From: Helicobacter suis | GTDB taxonomy: Bacteria > Campylobacterota > Campylobacteria > Campylobacterales > Helicobacteraceae | Assembly (NCBI RefSeq): GCF_902196125.1 | Contig: NZ_CABIKG010000001.1 | Location: 1 to 64,000 of the forward strand | DNA length: 64,000 nucleotides | Direction: 5' to 3' | In this document: piece by piece, positions 55,824 to 64,000 of the stretch | Layout of the letters: the number at the start of each line of letters is the position of its first letter | How positions within the stretch are numbered: the first letter of the stretch is position 1 | The notes under the pieces: model-generated | What the model was told of the DNA's origin: nothing | Databases searched by the model: none | Seen by the model: only the letters and a program-made list of their open reading frames with translations | Program-made: the position numbers and the translations under genes

Positions 55824-56120
55824 CTATTGGGTTTCTGCGACCCTTTGTGCCTGCAACGCATTTTCACAATTTTTATAAAAAGAGGAGGTGATTGTATTAA
55901 CCCTAGCTCTTGAGGTGAAAGCTTCATGGCAGTGCATAAGGGTGCGCAAGCGTGCTTTTGGGTTTTTAAGGAAGTGATCAACAGAGTGTACAAAGTCAAA
56001 ATGAAATTCCATAGGGGCTAAACGCTCACCGGGTCTTCCCATACAATTAGAGCTACAGTAACCACTTTGGGCATGCGCTACAGCAAGCCACATAAACAAG
56101 CAAAGATAAATTTTTTTCAT
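55824..56120 (-). CDS. Small secreted cysteine-containing protein
   Basis: A 98-residue protein with a cleavable signal peptide (KKIYLCLFMWLAVAHAQS). The mature part has four cysteines (YCSSNC, LMHCHEAF, YKNCENAL), an even number that suggests two disulfides, plus helix-rich sequence (FVHSVDHFLKNPKARLRTLMH). No family is recognised. It follows the ABC genes on the same strand by 14 bases and may share their transcript. Confidence 0.65.
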   Translation of the reverse strand: MKKIYLCLFMWLAVAHAQSGYCSSNCMGRPGERLAPMEFHFDFVHSVDHFLKNPKARLRTLMHCHEAFTSRARVNTITSSFYKNCENALQAQRVAETQ

Positions 56121-56134
56121 ATCCGACCTTTTTT

Positions 56135-56815
56135 TTATTCTAACTCCAATTTATGTACCAATAACCAACGAATCAACCCATAAAGAAAGAGTATTTTAAG
56201 CCCTTCCCCTGTAAAAAACCACACTGTTTGGTGGGATTGAAAATAAGAGGAATAAGGAAAAGTCTCCCCTGTGGATTGGAATTTTTCTAGCAAAATGGAG
56301 GGGAGTTGTAAAAATGATTCTACCCCTATGAATAAAATAAGCCCGGCGAGTTTTTTAAAGCGTTTAAACTTGCCCATATGTAGGAGGGTGAGTACTAATA
56401 AGAGTTTAAGGTAGAGCAAAAGATAAAAAAGGCTAAATAGCCCTGCCTCTTTAAACATAAAGGCCCAACTTTCGGGGGAATCTGTCCACGAAAACCGGCA
56501 AAATAGTAAAATAAAAACCGCTAAACTTAGAAGTATCCAGATTAAATTAATCGCAATCTTGGCGCATAAAAGCGCATCTATACCAATGGGCAAACTAAAA
56601 GTTAAGTATCCTTCAGGACCAAAGAGTTTTTGCTGGGTGGAGCGCATGGTGGCTATAAACAAAAGAACGATAAGAATTAGCCCTCCCATAGGCAAGAAAA
56701 AAATCCCAATAGTCAGCCTTTGCTGCCCTAGTATCCAACCTAAGATCAAAAAAAGCAAAGCCCCTATAATGGATAGATAGTTTTCTAAAAAGTCGTGTTT
56801 AAAAACCTTGAGCAT
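56135..56815 (-). CDS. ABC-2-type membrane subunit
   Basis: A 226-residue integral membrane protein with six or so helices (LSIIGALLFLILGWILG, IAINLIWILLSLAVFILLF, LFSLFYLLLYLKLLLVLTLL) and no other motif. It starts within the ATPase gene (17-nt overlap), so it should be the channel half of that exporter. The FGPEGYLTFSLPI segment is common to this type of permease. The substrate is unknown. Confidence 0.7.
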   Translation of the reverse strand: MLKVFKHDFLENYLSIIGALLFLILGWILGQQRLTIGIFFLPMGGLILIVLLFIATMRSTQQKLFGPEGYLTFSLPIGIDALLCAKIAINLIWILLSLAVFILLFCRFSWTDSPESWAFMFKEAGLFSLFYLLLYLKLLLVLTLLHMGKFKRFKKLAGLILFIGVESFLQLPSILLEKFQSTGETFPYSSYFQSHQTVWFFTGEGLKILFLYGLIRWLLVHKLELE

Positions 56816-57494
56816 TGAGTAAATCCTGATAGGCCTGTTTTAAGCTGCCATGTTTTTCTTGCAAAATTTCTACCTTTTCTAAAGCGATAATATGGCCGCT
56901 TTGGATAAACATGGCCATGTCTAAGTGGCCTTGCACATCTAAGAGTAAATGGGTGGAGAGTAGGAGCGTGGCTTGTTTGTTACACTGCTGTACAATGAGA
57001 TTTAAAATTTCTAAGCGCGCTAATAAATCCACCCCACCCAAAGGTTCATCAAAAACAAACACTTGGGCATTGCGAGATAGCGTTAGGATAAGTTGGAGCT
57101 TTTCTTGCGTACCTTTTGATAGAGATTTGAGGGGGTGTTTTAAAGGAATTTTAAAGGCTTGCAATAACTCTAAAGCTTTATTTTTATCAAAGTCTTTAAA
57201 AAAATCCTGATAAAACCCTATAAGCTGCATGGCATGGGAATTTGGCGGGTACATGCTGTGATCGGGGTTATAGGCGGTGATCTTTTTAGTTTCTATCCCT
57301 AGTGCATGGCCACAAACGCGTACATCTCCGATATAGTTTTTAACCAAACCTGTTAGGATTTTAAGCAAAGTGGTTTTACCCGCCCCATTTTGCCCTAATA
57401 AACCCACAACTTGACCGGGGGGTAGAGTAAAACTTAGATCGTCTAAAACCTTTTGCGCACCATAAAACTTACTTAAATGATTAACTTCTATCAT
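56799..57494 (-). CDS. ABC transporter ATPase
   Basis: A 231-residue ATPase of the CcmA/drug-export type. Walker A GLLGQNGAGKTTLLK (about 35), the signature LSKGTQEKLQLILTL in place of LSGGQ-like sequence, and Walker B FVFDEPLGGVD. Its start shares one base with the Hof gene stop (TAATG) and its stop overlaps the permease gene by 17 nt, so the three genes are probably co-transcribed. Confidence 0.88.
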   Translation of the reverse strand: MIEVNHLSKFYGAQKVLDDLSFTLPPGQVVGLLGQNGAGKTTLLKILTGLVKNYIGDVRVCGHALGIETKKITAYNPDHSMYPPNSHAMQLIGFYQDFFKDFDKNKALELLQAFKIPLKHPLKSLSKGTQEKLQLILTLSRNAQVFVFDEPLGGVDLLARLEILNLIVQQCNKQATLLLSTHLLLDVQGHLDMAMFIQSGHIIALEKVEILQEKHGSLKQAYQDLLNAQGF

Positions 57495-58717
57495 TAATAA
57501 GAAAACTTTGTAAAAAGCACTAAAGAAGAGTTGCCAATATTGCTTTTAACTTTAGAGGAATAAGAATACACATACCCAATACCCGCATCTAAAGCCATTT
57601 GTTTAGATTGCCACACTTTATAATTAGTCATGAGCGAATATTCTTGATAGTCCCCAAAAGCCACCATTGCATCCATTCTTACGCGCTTAGTTTTCAAGCC
57701 TCCAAATAAATAACCGGTCATAGTGGCGTTAGCAAAATAAATAGCAGGTACCCCAATGGAGTTAATACCCCGTCCATAAAATTTAGTTTTATCATTAAAA
57801 GACCAAAAAAAGCCTTTTTGATTAGGAGCTGGTACGGCATAAAAACCCAAGCCAAAATTTAAAATCTTGTATAAAAAAGTTTGATCGATCATAACAAGCC
57901 CTGCTTGATCATTATACCTAGTTGCATCGGTATTGCCATGCTGGTAGATGCCATGCACAATGGTATAGGATTGAAAACCCTTAGGTAATTTAGCATGATA
58001 CTGGAATTTAAACCCCACTTGAATCAGTGCGGTATTTGTCATGGGTAGTTTAGAATCAGCTAGGAAAAAAGGAGAGATTTTAAAACCCTTGTGTTCATAG
58101 TCCATTCCAAGAGCAACTACTTCCCCACCCACATACATTTTCTTAGACACCGGATCATAAGAGGCTAGGGCATTAATGCTAGTGGCAATACGAGGGCCTT
58201 GTAAATCATTGCCCTGATAGCCATTATAAAGCATAGAGTCCATAAAAATGCCCCAATATTTAAAATCATTGCGGTGGATAAATAAACTAGCCCCTTGAAT
58301 ATTGCCCTGAATCCAATCAAAGTCTACAAAGTTAGTATTAAAACGCCCTAGAGCAAATTTAAGCCGCTTGGTATCGTATCTAACATAGGCATCTGAAATA
58401 TCTCCCATGCTTAAATAGGGGCGTGTACTGCTTTGCATGTTGACGCTACCTAAAACATTTCCAATACTTAAAATAGGCTGGAATTTTTTATTGCGACTCC
58501 ACACATTCCAAGCCCCAATAGCGCCAATCCCAAAAGACCACCCATTATTAAAGGAAAAATCCGTTCCTACCCGTGCATCAAAACCCACATAACTATGCGG
58601 GGAGTGCTGCACACCCTGATTATAAATCAAACCTAAATACCCAAAGGGTTTAAGCGTGATTTCTGTAGCTAGCAAGGGGATAATCCAAAAAGAAACGCTC
58701 AAAATATAACGGCGCAA
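57494..58717 (-). CDS. Hof-family outer membrane protein
   Basis: An approximately 407-residue beta-barrel of the Helicobacter Hof family (HP_OMP_2). A signal peptide (RRYILSVSFWIIPLLATE) leads into alternating aromatic strands such as FGYLGLIYNQG, FNNGWSFGIGAIGAWNVW and YVRYDTKRLKFALGRFNT; the C-terminus ends in Tyr (LVLFTKFSY), as outer-membrane barrels do. I place the start at TTG 58717; an ATG frame extends to 58753 but gives a poorer signal peptide. HofB is a likely relative, but Hof members are hard to tell apart. Confidence 0.78.
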   Translation of the reverse strand: MRRYILSVSFWIIPLLATEITLKPFGYLGLIYNQGVQHSPHSYVGFDARVGTDFSFNNGWSFGIGAIGAWNVWSRNKKFQPILSIGNVLGSVNMQSSTRPYLSMGDISDAYVRYDTKRLKFALGRFNTNFVDFDWIQGNIQGASLFIHRNDFKYWGIFMDSMLYNGYQGNDLQGPRIATSINALASYDPVSKKMYVGGEVVALGMDYEHKGFKISPFFLADSKLPMTNTALIQVGFKFQYHAKLPKGFQSYTIVHGIYQHGNTDATRYNDQAGLVMIDQTFLYKILNFGLGFYAVPAPNQKGFFWSFNDKTKFYGRGINSIGVPAIYFANATMTGYLFGGLKTKRVRMDAMVAFGDYQEYSLMTNYKVWQSKQMALDAGIGYVYSYSSKVKSNIGNSSLVLFTKFSY

Positions 58718-58802
58718 ACAAACCACCCCAGAATATATAAATATATCCCCCATTATATCTAAAAGAGTGGTGAGAGGAGTTGGTTTTTTGAGTTCACATT
58801 GC

Positions 58803-58808
58803 TATAAT
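58803..58808 (+). promoter_or_regulatory. -10 box upstream of the secreted two-domain protein
   Basis: TATAAT lies 22 bases before the ATG at 58831. It leaves too little room for the in-frame GTG at 58810 and so supports the later start. Confidence 0.5.
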
Positions 58809-58830
58809 TGTGCAAAAAACAAGCGAGAAG

Positions 58831-59916
58831 ATGATGCCCTGGTTAATTTTGTTTTTAGCTTTAGTAACATTGCAAGCAGAACCTATGGATACACTCAAAC
58901 AATGGGTACGCGCCTTTTTAGAAAAGCCTAAAGTAGCCGGCGCTACCTATACAATTTATCCTAAAAATAATCATGATAAAGCTTATCAACAGAGTATTTC
59001 TGTGAACAACACAACCTATACTTTTTTATACGCATATGGAGTACAAAAGATCAAACAAAACGAGAAAAAAGCCATGTGTTTGGGAGTGTTACTAGGATCT
59101 ACTTTATACAAAGGGTTTTGTTTAAAAGGATTTGGGCAGGCCCATATACAGGTTAATCAAGGGGATTTACACCTTGATTTCTTAAAATCTAGCCCGGCTA
59201 CCCCTACAGCTCCGGCTAAAGAGAGTGGTATATATTTCACCTTTACAAATATCAAGGGCACATTTTATTTAATGCGTTATGCTAAAAAAGAGGTGGGATC
59301 AGAGCAAATTATCCCCTATTACAACCCACCAAAAAATAGTACCACCTATTCAATGGAAACAATTAATAACACTCTCTTAGAACAACTTAGTAAAAAAGAA
59401 AGTACGCAACAACCCCTCCCAGCCCCAACAACCCCAGTAACACAGAAAGCCCCAGTAACACAAAAACAAGCAACACAAAAAGTCCAAGAAATGCAAGTAG
59501 ATGGGCAGACATATCACCTTGTTTATACAAGCGATGCCACTATGCAGTGTTTAAAAATTTTGCAATACCAAAGAGTTTTGGGTAATTTTTGCATGCAAGG
59601 GGCGGGGAGTGCCCAATTTAACCCCCATGCCCCTTGGCTCACTTTAGAATTTAAAAAAGAGGGTAGCAATAGCCACCACACGAGTCTAACCTTTAAAATA
59701 ATAGATGGGACTTTTTATTTAGAAAACTACATCAAAAGATTTTTCCAGCTAGACCCCACAACCCATGCTGAAATTTTTCTGCGCTTAGAGCCTATTTACA
59801 AACAAAGTAGAGACGATCCAAACTACACCCACCCTATTACCCTTCTTTCTTTAAACCCTAATTTCCAACAAGAATTACAGATTAGATGCCAAGAAAAAGG
59901 TTATTGCCAACAATAG
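58831..59916 (+). CDS. Secreted protein with two related domains
   Basis: A 361-residue exported protein of unknown function. The signal peptide is MMPWLILFLALVTLQAEP. Domain 1 (about 30-165) and domain 2 (about 220-340) share a pattern: a cysteine, about 12 residues, then G-F-C or N-F-C and a Gly-rich turn (YKGFCLKGFGQAHIQV; LGNFCMQGAGSAQFNP), then LxLxF. They are joined by a Pro/Thr/Gln linker with repeats of PVTQKA type. It ends four bases before a miniature IS element. The start follows a TATAAT. Confidence 0.6.
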   Translation: MMPWLILFLALVTLQAEPMDTLKQWVRAFLEKPKVAGATYTIYPKNNHDKAYQQSISVNNTTYTFLYAYGVQKIKQNEKKAMCLGVLLGSTLYKGFCLKGFGQAHIQVNQGDLHLDFLKSSPATPTAPAKESGIYFTFTNIKGTFYLMRYAKKEVGSEQIIPYYNPPKNSTTYSMETINNTLLEQLSKKESTQQPLPAPTTPVTQKAPVTQKQATQKVQEMQVDGQTYHLVYTSDATMQCLKILQYQRVLGNFCMQGAGSAQFNPHAPWLTLEFKKEGSNSHHTSLTFKIIDGTFYLENYIKRFFQLDPTTHAEIFLRLEPIYKQSRDDPNYTHPITLLSLNPNFQQELQIRCQEKGYCQQ

Positions 59917-59978
59917 CTACCACTCGCGCCGTAAAGCCCCTAGCTTTAGCTATGGGGGATATAAGGCGTTTTTTATGT

Positions 59979-59984
59979 TATAAT
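59979..59984 (+). promoter_or_regulatory. TATAAT -10 box inside element 2
   Basis: TATAAT nine bases before the conserved GAGTTGG block, as in element 1. Transcription would run through the right end and antisense into the 3' end of cysS. Confidence 0.6.
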
Positions 59985-59993
59985 TTCGCCATA

Positions 59994-60095
59994 GAGTTGG
60001 GGCATCAACTCTTGGAGTAGAGGCTGTAAGACCCGTCTAGCGGGCAAGCCTTGATGATCCCGTCAATCCCCTAACTTTAATGGGGAGTATGTCAA
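59994..60095 (+). ncRNA. Predicted omega-RNA-like small RNA 2
   Basis: A 102-nt block nearly identical to that of element 1. Predicted stems: GAGTTG/CAACTC, GGCT/AGCC enclosing CCCG/CGGG, TTGAT/GTCAA, and the right-end hairpin CCCC/GGGG with its loop shortened. If it serves as a TnpB guide RNA, the guide would be the bases after TCAA, which are antisense to the cysS end. No TnpB gene is in the window. Confidence 0.55.
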
Positions 60096-61519
60096 ATTTT
60101 CTCCCAGATCGTACCACTGGGTGTATCCATTAAAGAAATGCCTTGTTTGGCTAAATCCTTACGGATTAAATCAGCAAGGGCAAAATCCTTAGCTTCTTTA
60201 GCCTTTTGCCGCCTTAAAATCTGGGTTGTGATTTTATCTTTTAGCGCCCTATCAACCCCTAGCTGAAAATAAAGAGTGGGATCTTTACCCCCTAAGCCTA
60301 AGAGTTGATCTATAAAAGTGAGGTTTTCTAAAATCTCTTGCGCATACTTCTTTTTGATCGCTTTATTAGGGGCATTATCTAGGTTTTGGTTACTCTCTTG
60401 CAAATACTCCTCTAAAATGCTTAACGCCTTAGAAATATTTAGATCATCTTGCATGGCTTGCAAAAGGGCGTGTTGGAAATTTTGATTAGATTTAGCTTTT
60501 TCAGAACTAATCTCTAAAGCCCTCTTTTTGAGGCGATAGAGTTTATCTAGGCGCTTTTTTTGGCTATTTAAATCTTCTTCATTAAAGTGCAAAATAGCGC
60601 TATAGTGCACCCCTAAAAGATAATTGCGCAACACCTCGCCATCATAAACTTTTAAAGCGTCCTTGATATAAAAACTATTGCCTAAACTCTTGCTCATTTT
60701 CTGACCCGAAATATTGACAAACCCATTATGAATCCAAAACTGCGCTAACTCTTGGTTAAAAGCACAGCGGGTTTGGCAAGCTTCATTTTCATGGTGGGGG
60801 AAGAAAAGATCAGAGCCTCCCCCATGAATATCAATTTGATAGGGTTTATCTAAATAGGCTAGGGTATTAGCAATCATTGCCGAGCATTCAATATGCCAGC
60901 CGGGTCTACCTTTGCCAAAAGCGCTTAAATAGCCCAAATCCCCCTCTCCCTTATAAGTTTTCCAGAGGGCAAAATCTTGGGGGTGGTGTTTTTCTAAGTT
61001 ATCTTCTATGCGGCTTACATTTTCTGCCTCTAAAGAATGCGCGCTTAACGATCCATAAGCGCTATCTAGCCTTGTGTCTAAATAGATACTACCCTCTTTT
61101 GTTTGGTAGGCATACCCCTTTTCTAATAGCCGTTTAATCATGTCCTCTATAGCCTTTAAATATTGGCTAGCCTTAGGTTCGCTAAGAGGGCGAGATACAC
61201 CTAGAGCCTGCATTTCCTCTAAATAGCTAGTAATAAAGCGGTGGCTTAAATCTGTAATATCTATGCCCTCTTGCAGGGCTTTAGAAATGATCTTATCATC
61301 TATGTCGGTGAAATTTTTAACTAGTTTTACACAATACCCACTTAAAGTTAGCATGCGTGCAAGTAAATCAAAGACAATCGCACTTCTAGCATGCCCTAGA
61401 TGAGAATAGTCATAAACAGTAGGGCCGCAAACATAAATCCTAACATCGGGGGCTTTAATAGGGATAAATAAACGCTTTTGTTTATGGTGGCTATCAAATA
61501 GATAAATGGGTGGGTGCAT
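60092..61519 (-). CDS. cysS: Cysteinyl-tRNA synthetase
   Basis: Class I synthetase of 475 residues charging tRNA-Cys. YVCGPTVYDYSHLGHARSA holds the zinc Cys and the HLGH form of HIGH; WHIECSAM and FPHHENE supply further zinc ligands; KMSKSLGN (about 267) is the second ATP motif. The stop codon TGA is formed by the TCAA end of the adjacent miniature IS element; without it the last codons would read EKM and TAG, so length is unchanged. Confidence 0.96.
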   Translation of the reverse strand: MHPPIYLFDSHHKQKRLFIPIKAPDVRIYVCGPTVYDYSHLGHARSAIVFDLLARMLTLSGYCVKLVKNFTDIDDKIISKALQEGIDITDLSHRFITSYLEEMQALGVSRPLSEPKASQYLKAIEDMIKRLLEKGYAYQTKEGSIYLDTRLDSAYGSLSAHSLEAENVSRIEDNLEKHHPQDFALWKTYKGEGDLGYLSAFGKGRPGWHIECSAMIANTLAYLDKPYQIDIHGGGSDLFFPHHENEACQTRCAFNQELAQFWIHNGFVNISGQKMSKSLGNSFYIKDALKVYDGEVLRNYLLGVHYSAILHFNEEDLNSQKKRLDKLYRLKKRALEISSEKAKSNQNFQHALLQAMQDDLNISKALSILEEYLQESNQNLDNAPNKAIKKKYAQEILENLTFIDQLLGLGGKDPTLYFQLGVDRALKDKITTQILRRQKAKEAKDFALADLIRKDLAKQGISLMDTPSGTIWEKI

Positions 61520-61533
61520 TTAAACCTCTTATG

Positions 61534-62988
61534 CTAGATTAATAAGTGCCAGATTTTAAAGCTCTCTTGAGCCCATAAAAATAAGGCTAAAATTAAGGCT
61601 TCTAAAGCGAGTAGTAGAACTAAATATAAGACATCTCTAAAAATAATCATGCCTAAAAAACGCTTAAAACCAAAGGCTCTAATTTGGAGACCACAGAGTA
61701 AAAACCCGGCTAAAGAGCTAGAAAGAGCTAGGGCGCTGGCTTGTAAATAGGGCATTAAAATTAAAGAACAAGTTGTACCAAAAATAAGAGAATAGATCGC
61801 AATTTTAGCCGCCTTGAGCTGTTTTTTATGGGCATAAAGCCAGAGACTAAAAATTTTAGCTAGCCCAAAGGGTAACAGTCCAATCAGATATGCCCTAAAG
61901 ACTGAAGCGCTATGCATGACATCTACAGAGTTAAAATGCCCCCTTTGAAATAGCAAGGATAAAATGGGCTTGGCTAGCATAATTCCGCCTAAAGTGCAGG
62001 CTAAAAGCATGTAAGTTAAAAAGGTAAAAGCCTGTTGCATGTGTTGCATGGCTAGGTTGGTATTATTCTCTTTAATGGCTTTAGCAATAGTGGGGAAAAG
62101 AGCGGTAGAAATGGCGATAGCAAAAAGTGCAAGGGGTAGTTGAAAAATGCGGTTAGCATAATAAAGATAGGAAATACTACCTGTGGCTAAAAAAGAAGCC
62201 AGAAAGGTATCTATAAAGGCTGAAATTTGGCTAGCTGAATTGCCTAGTACACTAGGGATAAATTGTTTAAAAAAATGCGCTCTTTCCTCTTTGATGATCT
62301 TTTGTCTATATGTTTGCTTGGGATTAAGGGGTCGTTTAAAAAGGGTATAAACCCCTACACAAAAGAGTTTAAAAAACCCTAGATGATAAAGCGCATAAAA
62401 GTGTAAAACAACTTGGGCTATCCCACCGCATAACACCGCATAACTCAAAGCGCGCACAATTTCTAAGGCATGCTGATCTTTATGAAAATACAAAGCAAGG
62501 ATCATGGCTAGATTTAATAAAACTGTGTGGTAGGCACTTACCCAAAAATGGTTTTTATACTGTAAGAGAGTGCTTAAAAATGTCGCCCAAAACACTAAAA
62601 GAAGGTAGTAAAAATTAATGGCCACAATGTCTTTAGCTAGTTCAATGCTATGTGGGCTAAAGCCATAGGCAAGTAGCTTAGTGCAAAAAAAGCGGAAATG
62701 ATCCACTAATAACACTAAAAACAATAGCAAGAGACTAAAAAAACCCAAAATACCTACAGCAAATGCGCCTTTATAACGGCTTGAGATGAAGGCGGGTAAA
62801 AAACTTTGGCCAAAGGCCCCTTCGGCAAAAATACGCCTAAAAAGATTGGGGAATTTAAAGGCTACAAAGAAAATATCGCTATAAAGCCCACTACCCAGTA
62901 CAGACGCGCTTAATAAATCGCGCACAAACCCGGCTAAACGAGAACATAAAATACCGGAGCTTACAGTAAAAAAAAATCTCTTGAGCAA
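61534..62988 (-). CDS. murJ: Lipid II flippase MurJ
   Basis: A 484-residue MATE/MOP-fold membrane protein (MviN family) that flips the peptidoglycan precursor lipid II. About 13 or 14 hydrophobic helices; the N-terminus SRLAGFVRDLLSASVLGSGLYSDIFFVAFKFPN with LFRRIFAEGAFGQSFLPAF is the family signature containing essential Arg residues. cysS begins 14 bases after its stop, an order shared with H. pylori. Confidence 0.94.
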   Translation of the reverse strand: MLKRFFFTVSSGILCSRLAGFVRDLLSASVLGSGLYSDIFFVAFKFPNLFRRIFAEGAFGQSFLPAFISSRYKGAFAVGILGFFSLLLLFLVLLVDHFRFFCTKLLAYGFSPHSIELAKDIVAINFYYLLLVFWATFLSTLLQYKNHFWVSAYHTVLLNLAMILALYFHKDQHALEIVRALSYAVLCGGIAQVVLHFYALYHLGFFKLFCVGVYTLFKRPLNPKQTYRQKIIKEERAHFFKQFIPSVLGNSASQISAFIDTFLASFLATGSISYLYYANRIFQLPLALFAIAISTALFPTIAKAIKENNTNLAMQHMQQAFTFLTYMLLACTLGGIMLAKPILSLLFQRGHFNSVDVMHSASVFRAYLIGLLPFGLAKIFSLWLYAHKKQLKAAKIAIYSLIFGTTCSLILMPYLQASALALSSSLAGFLLCGLQIRAFGFKRFLGMIIFRDVLYLVLLLALEALILALFLWAQESFKIWHLLI

Positions 62989-63137
62989 AAAACCCCTTTA
63001 TGGCGAGGTATAGAAGTTATGACAACCAAGCTAAATATTATACCCAAGAATGCTACCCCCTAGGTTTGCAAGTTTGTTACTTTAAGCGCTTTTGTATTAG
63101 TATCCCTAGCTAAAATTGTTTTTATTAAGGGCGTTTT
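62989..63137. other. Divergent intergenic region
   Basis: About 150 bases between murJ and the guanylyltransferase gene. It is AT-rich, with no ORF, repeat or clear terminator. Promoters for both genes should lie here, but I see no strong TATAAT. Confidence 0.5.
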
Positions 63138-64000
63138 GTGGTGCATGTAATTTTAAGTGGGGGGAGTGGCAGAAGGCTATGGCCTTTAAGTCGGGAGCAT
63201 TTCCCTAAGCAATTTTTAAAACTCTATGCAGATAAGAGTCTTTTTGCCTTAACTCTTGCGCGTTTAAAAAATCAAGAAGCGCGTTTTTTAGTGGTGTGTA
63301 ATGAAGCGCATTATTTCCATAGTTTAGAGGAAATTACGCAGGCTAATTTAGAAAGTCGTACGCATTTCTTACTAGAAAGTGCTAGCAAAAATACCATGAA
63401 TTCTTTGATGCTAGCGGCTTTGGCTTGTAATTTAGATGAAATCTTAGTGGTGAGTCCAACCGATCATCTTATGGATATAAAGGCCTTTCATGAGGCTTTA
63501 AAATTAGCGCTTAAACAGGCACAAGAAAATCAAATTGTATTTTTTGGTGTGGCTAAAGAGCCTAGTAGCCAATATGGATTTATTGAATGCTCAGAAATTA
63601 AAGATGGAGTAGCCAAAGTGCTAGGCTTTATTGAAAAACCTAGCCGTTTGCAAATTAATCAATGCATGGCACGCGCACATGGAGATTTTTATATCAATAG
63701 CGGGATATTTGTCTTTAAAGCATCTATCTTTTTAAAAGAATGCGCTAAATATGTGCCTAATATGCTAAAAGCATGTGAGAAAGTTTATAACGAGGCCAAA
63801 CGCTTACCTTTGATCACGAGATGTACTAACATGCAAGATTTACAAGAGGGTAGTGTGGATACGCTGTTATGGCAGAGGTGTACTAATCTGTATGTAGTAC
63901 CCTTGAGGGCTAATTGGCAAGATGTTGGGCATTTTACTAGTTTGCAAGCTAGCCTCCCACCCTCTGACCAGGGTAATACTTGCCACAATAGCACGCTTTT
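63138..64000 (+). CDS. manC: Mannose-1-phosphate guanylyltransferase, truncated by window end
   Basis: The frame is open to the window end, giving about 287 residues of a nucleotidyltransferase making GDP-mannose, a precursor of GDP-fucose and LPS sugars. HVILSGGSGRRLWPLSREHFPKQF is the pyrophosphorylase signature, ESASKNTMNSLMLAA and VVSPTDHLM follow, and GFIEKPSRLQ and NWQDVGHFTSL are the conserved sugar-binding segments. Start is GTG at 63138 or 63141 with AAGG upstream. Whether a phosphomannose isomerase domain follows is outside the window. Confidence 0.88.
   Translation, partial: MVHVILSGGSGRRLWPLSREHFPKQFLKLYADKSLFALTLARLKNQEARFLVVCNEAHYFHSLEEITQANLESRTHFLLESASKNTMNSLMLAALACNLDEILVVSPTDHLMDIKAFHEALKLALKQAQENQIVFFGVAKEPSSQYGFIECSEIKDGVAKVLGFIEKPSRLQINQCMARAHGDFYINSGIFVFKASIFLKECAKYVPNMLKACEKVYNEAKRLPLITRCTNMQDLQEGSVDTLLWQRCTNLYVVPLRANWQDVGHFTSLQASLPPSDQGNTCHNSTL

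Larger units (their letters stand above)
59921..60095 (+). mobile_element. Miniature IS608/IS605-like element 2 (no transposase)
   Basis: 175 bp. The left flank is CTAC (59917-59920), one base from the IS608 target TTAC. Twelve bases later comes AAAG and the hairpin GCCCCTAGC/GCTATGGGG; the right hairpin CCCC/GGGG is followed by AGTATG and ends in TCAA (60092-60095). It lies between a stop codon and the 3' end of cysS, and its last bases supply the cysS stop. Same architecture as element 1, opposite orientation. Confidence 0.85.

Noticed and set aside
55784-55999. 71-residue minus-strand ORF
   Set aside because: Overlaps the signal-peptide-bearing 98-residue gene in another frame; no features of its own.
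63785-63994. 69-residue minus-strand ORF at the right end
   Set aside because: Antisense to the guanylyltransferase reading frame, which has clear family motifs.

Overview
The window looks like a chromosomal segment of a Helicobacter, most likely a gastric non-pylori species. Most genes are clear relatives of H. pylori genes in blocks whose internal order I recall from H. pylori: cheY-prmA-ftsH-pssA-copA-copP; nitronate monooxygenase-tyrS-spoT-rpoZ-pyrH; bioA-ppiD-like-ftsA-ftsZ; tgt/TrkA-like-aroB-mscS; DUF493-ybgC/two NSS transporters-pldA; cysS-murJ. The species is an inference; no rRNA or tRNA is present to settle it.

Layout. 1-1093 is AT-rich, gene-poor and full of degenerate short repeats. 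1094-5443 holds a small coiled-coil protein, carA, DUF507, a DsbB/beta-propeller fusion, DUF493 and a thioesterase. 5480-5665 is a miniature IS608-like element. 5746-9464 carries two sodium symporters and phospholipase A. 9454-14095 is an amino-acid ABC uptake operon with three small unknown ORFs between its permease genes. 14155-31439 is mostly housekeeping (aconitase, menaquinone, amidase, tyrS, spoT, rpoZ, pyrH, biotin, division, tgt). 31490-41170 covers aroB, mscS, arginase, a lipase-like protein, alanine dehydrogenase, queH and a nitroreductase. 41385-44688 is the clearest accessory region: a decayed glycosyltransferase, an intact one with a G8 tract, and a 2.05-kb insert with a single OLD-type ATPase/TOPRIM gene bounded by 77-bp direct repeats. 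44640-54221 returns to core genes. 54356-59916 holds sugar-modification, ABC, Hof porin and secreted unknown genes. 59921-60095 is a second miniature IS608-like element, followed by cysS, murJ and a guanylyltransferase cut by the window end.

Most noteworthy: (1) the two miniature elements share a nearly identical ~100-nt block preceded by TATAAT and ending exactly at the TCAA right end, which is the layout of a TnpB guide RNA (omega RNA), yet no transposase or TnpB is in the window; (2) the OLD-nuclease insert with long direct repeats whose few differences are all synonymous; (3) carA apparently starting at ATA.

The genome is compact: many convergent genes overlap at their 3' ends, and operon genes often overlap by 1-17 nt. 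All family assignments are from reading translations; no database search was run.
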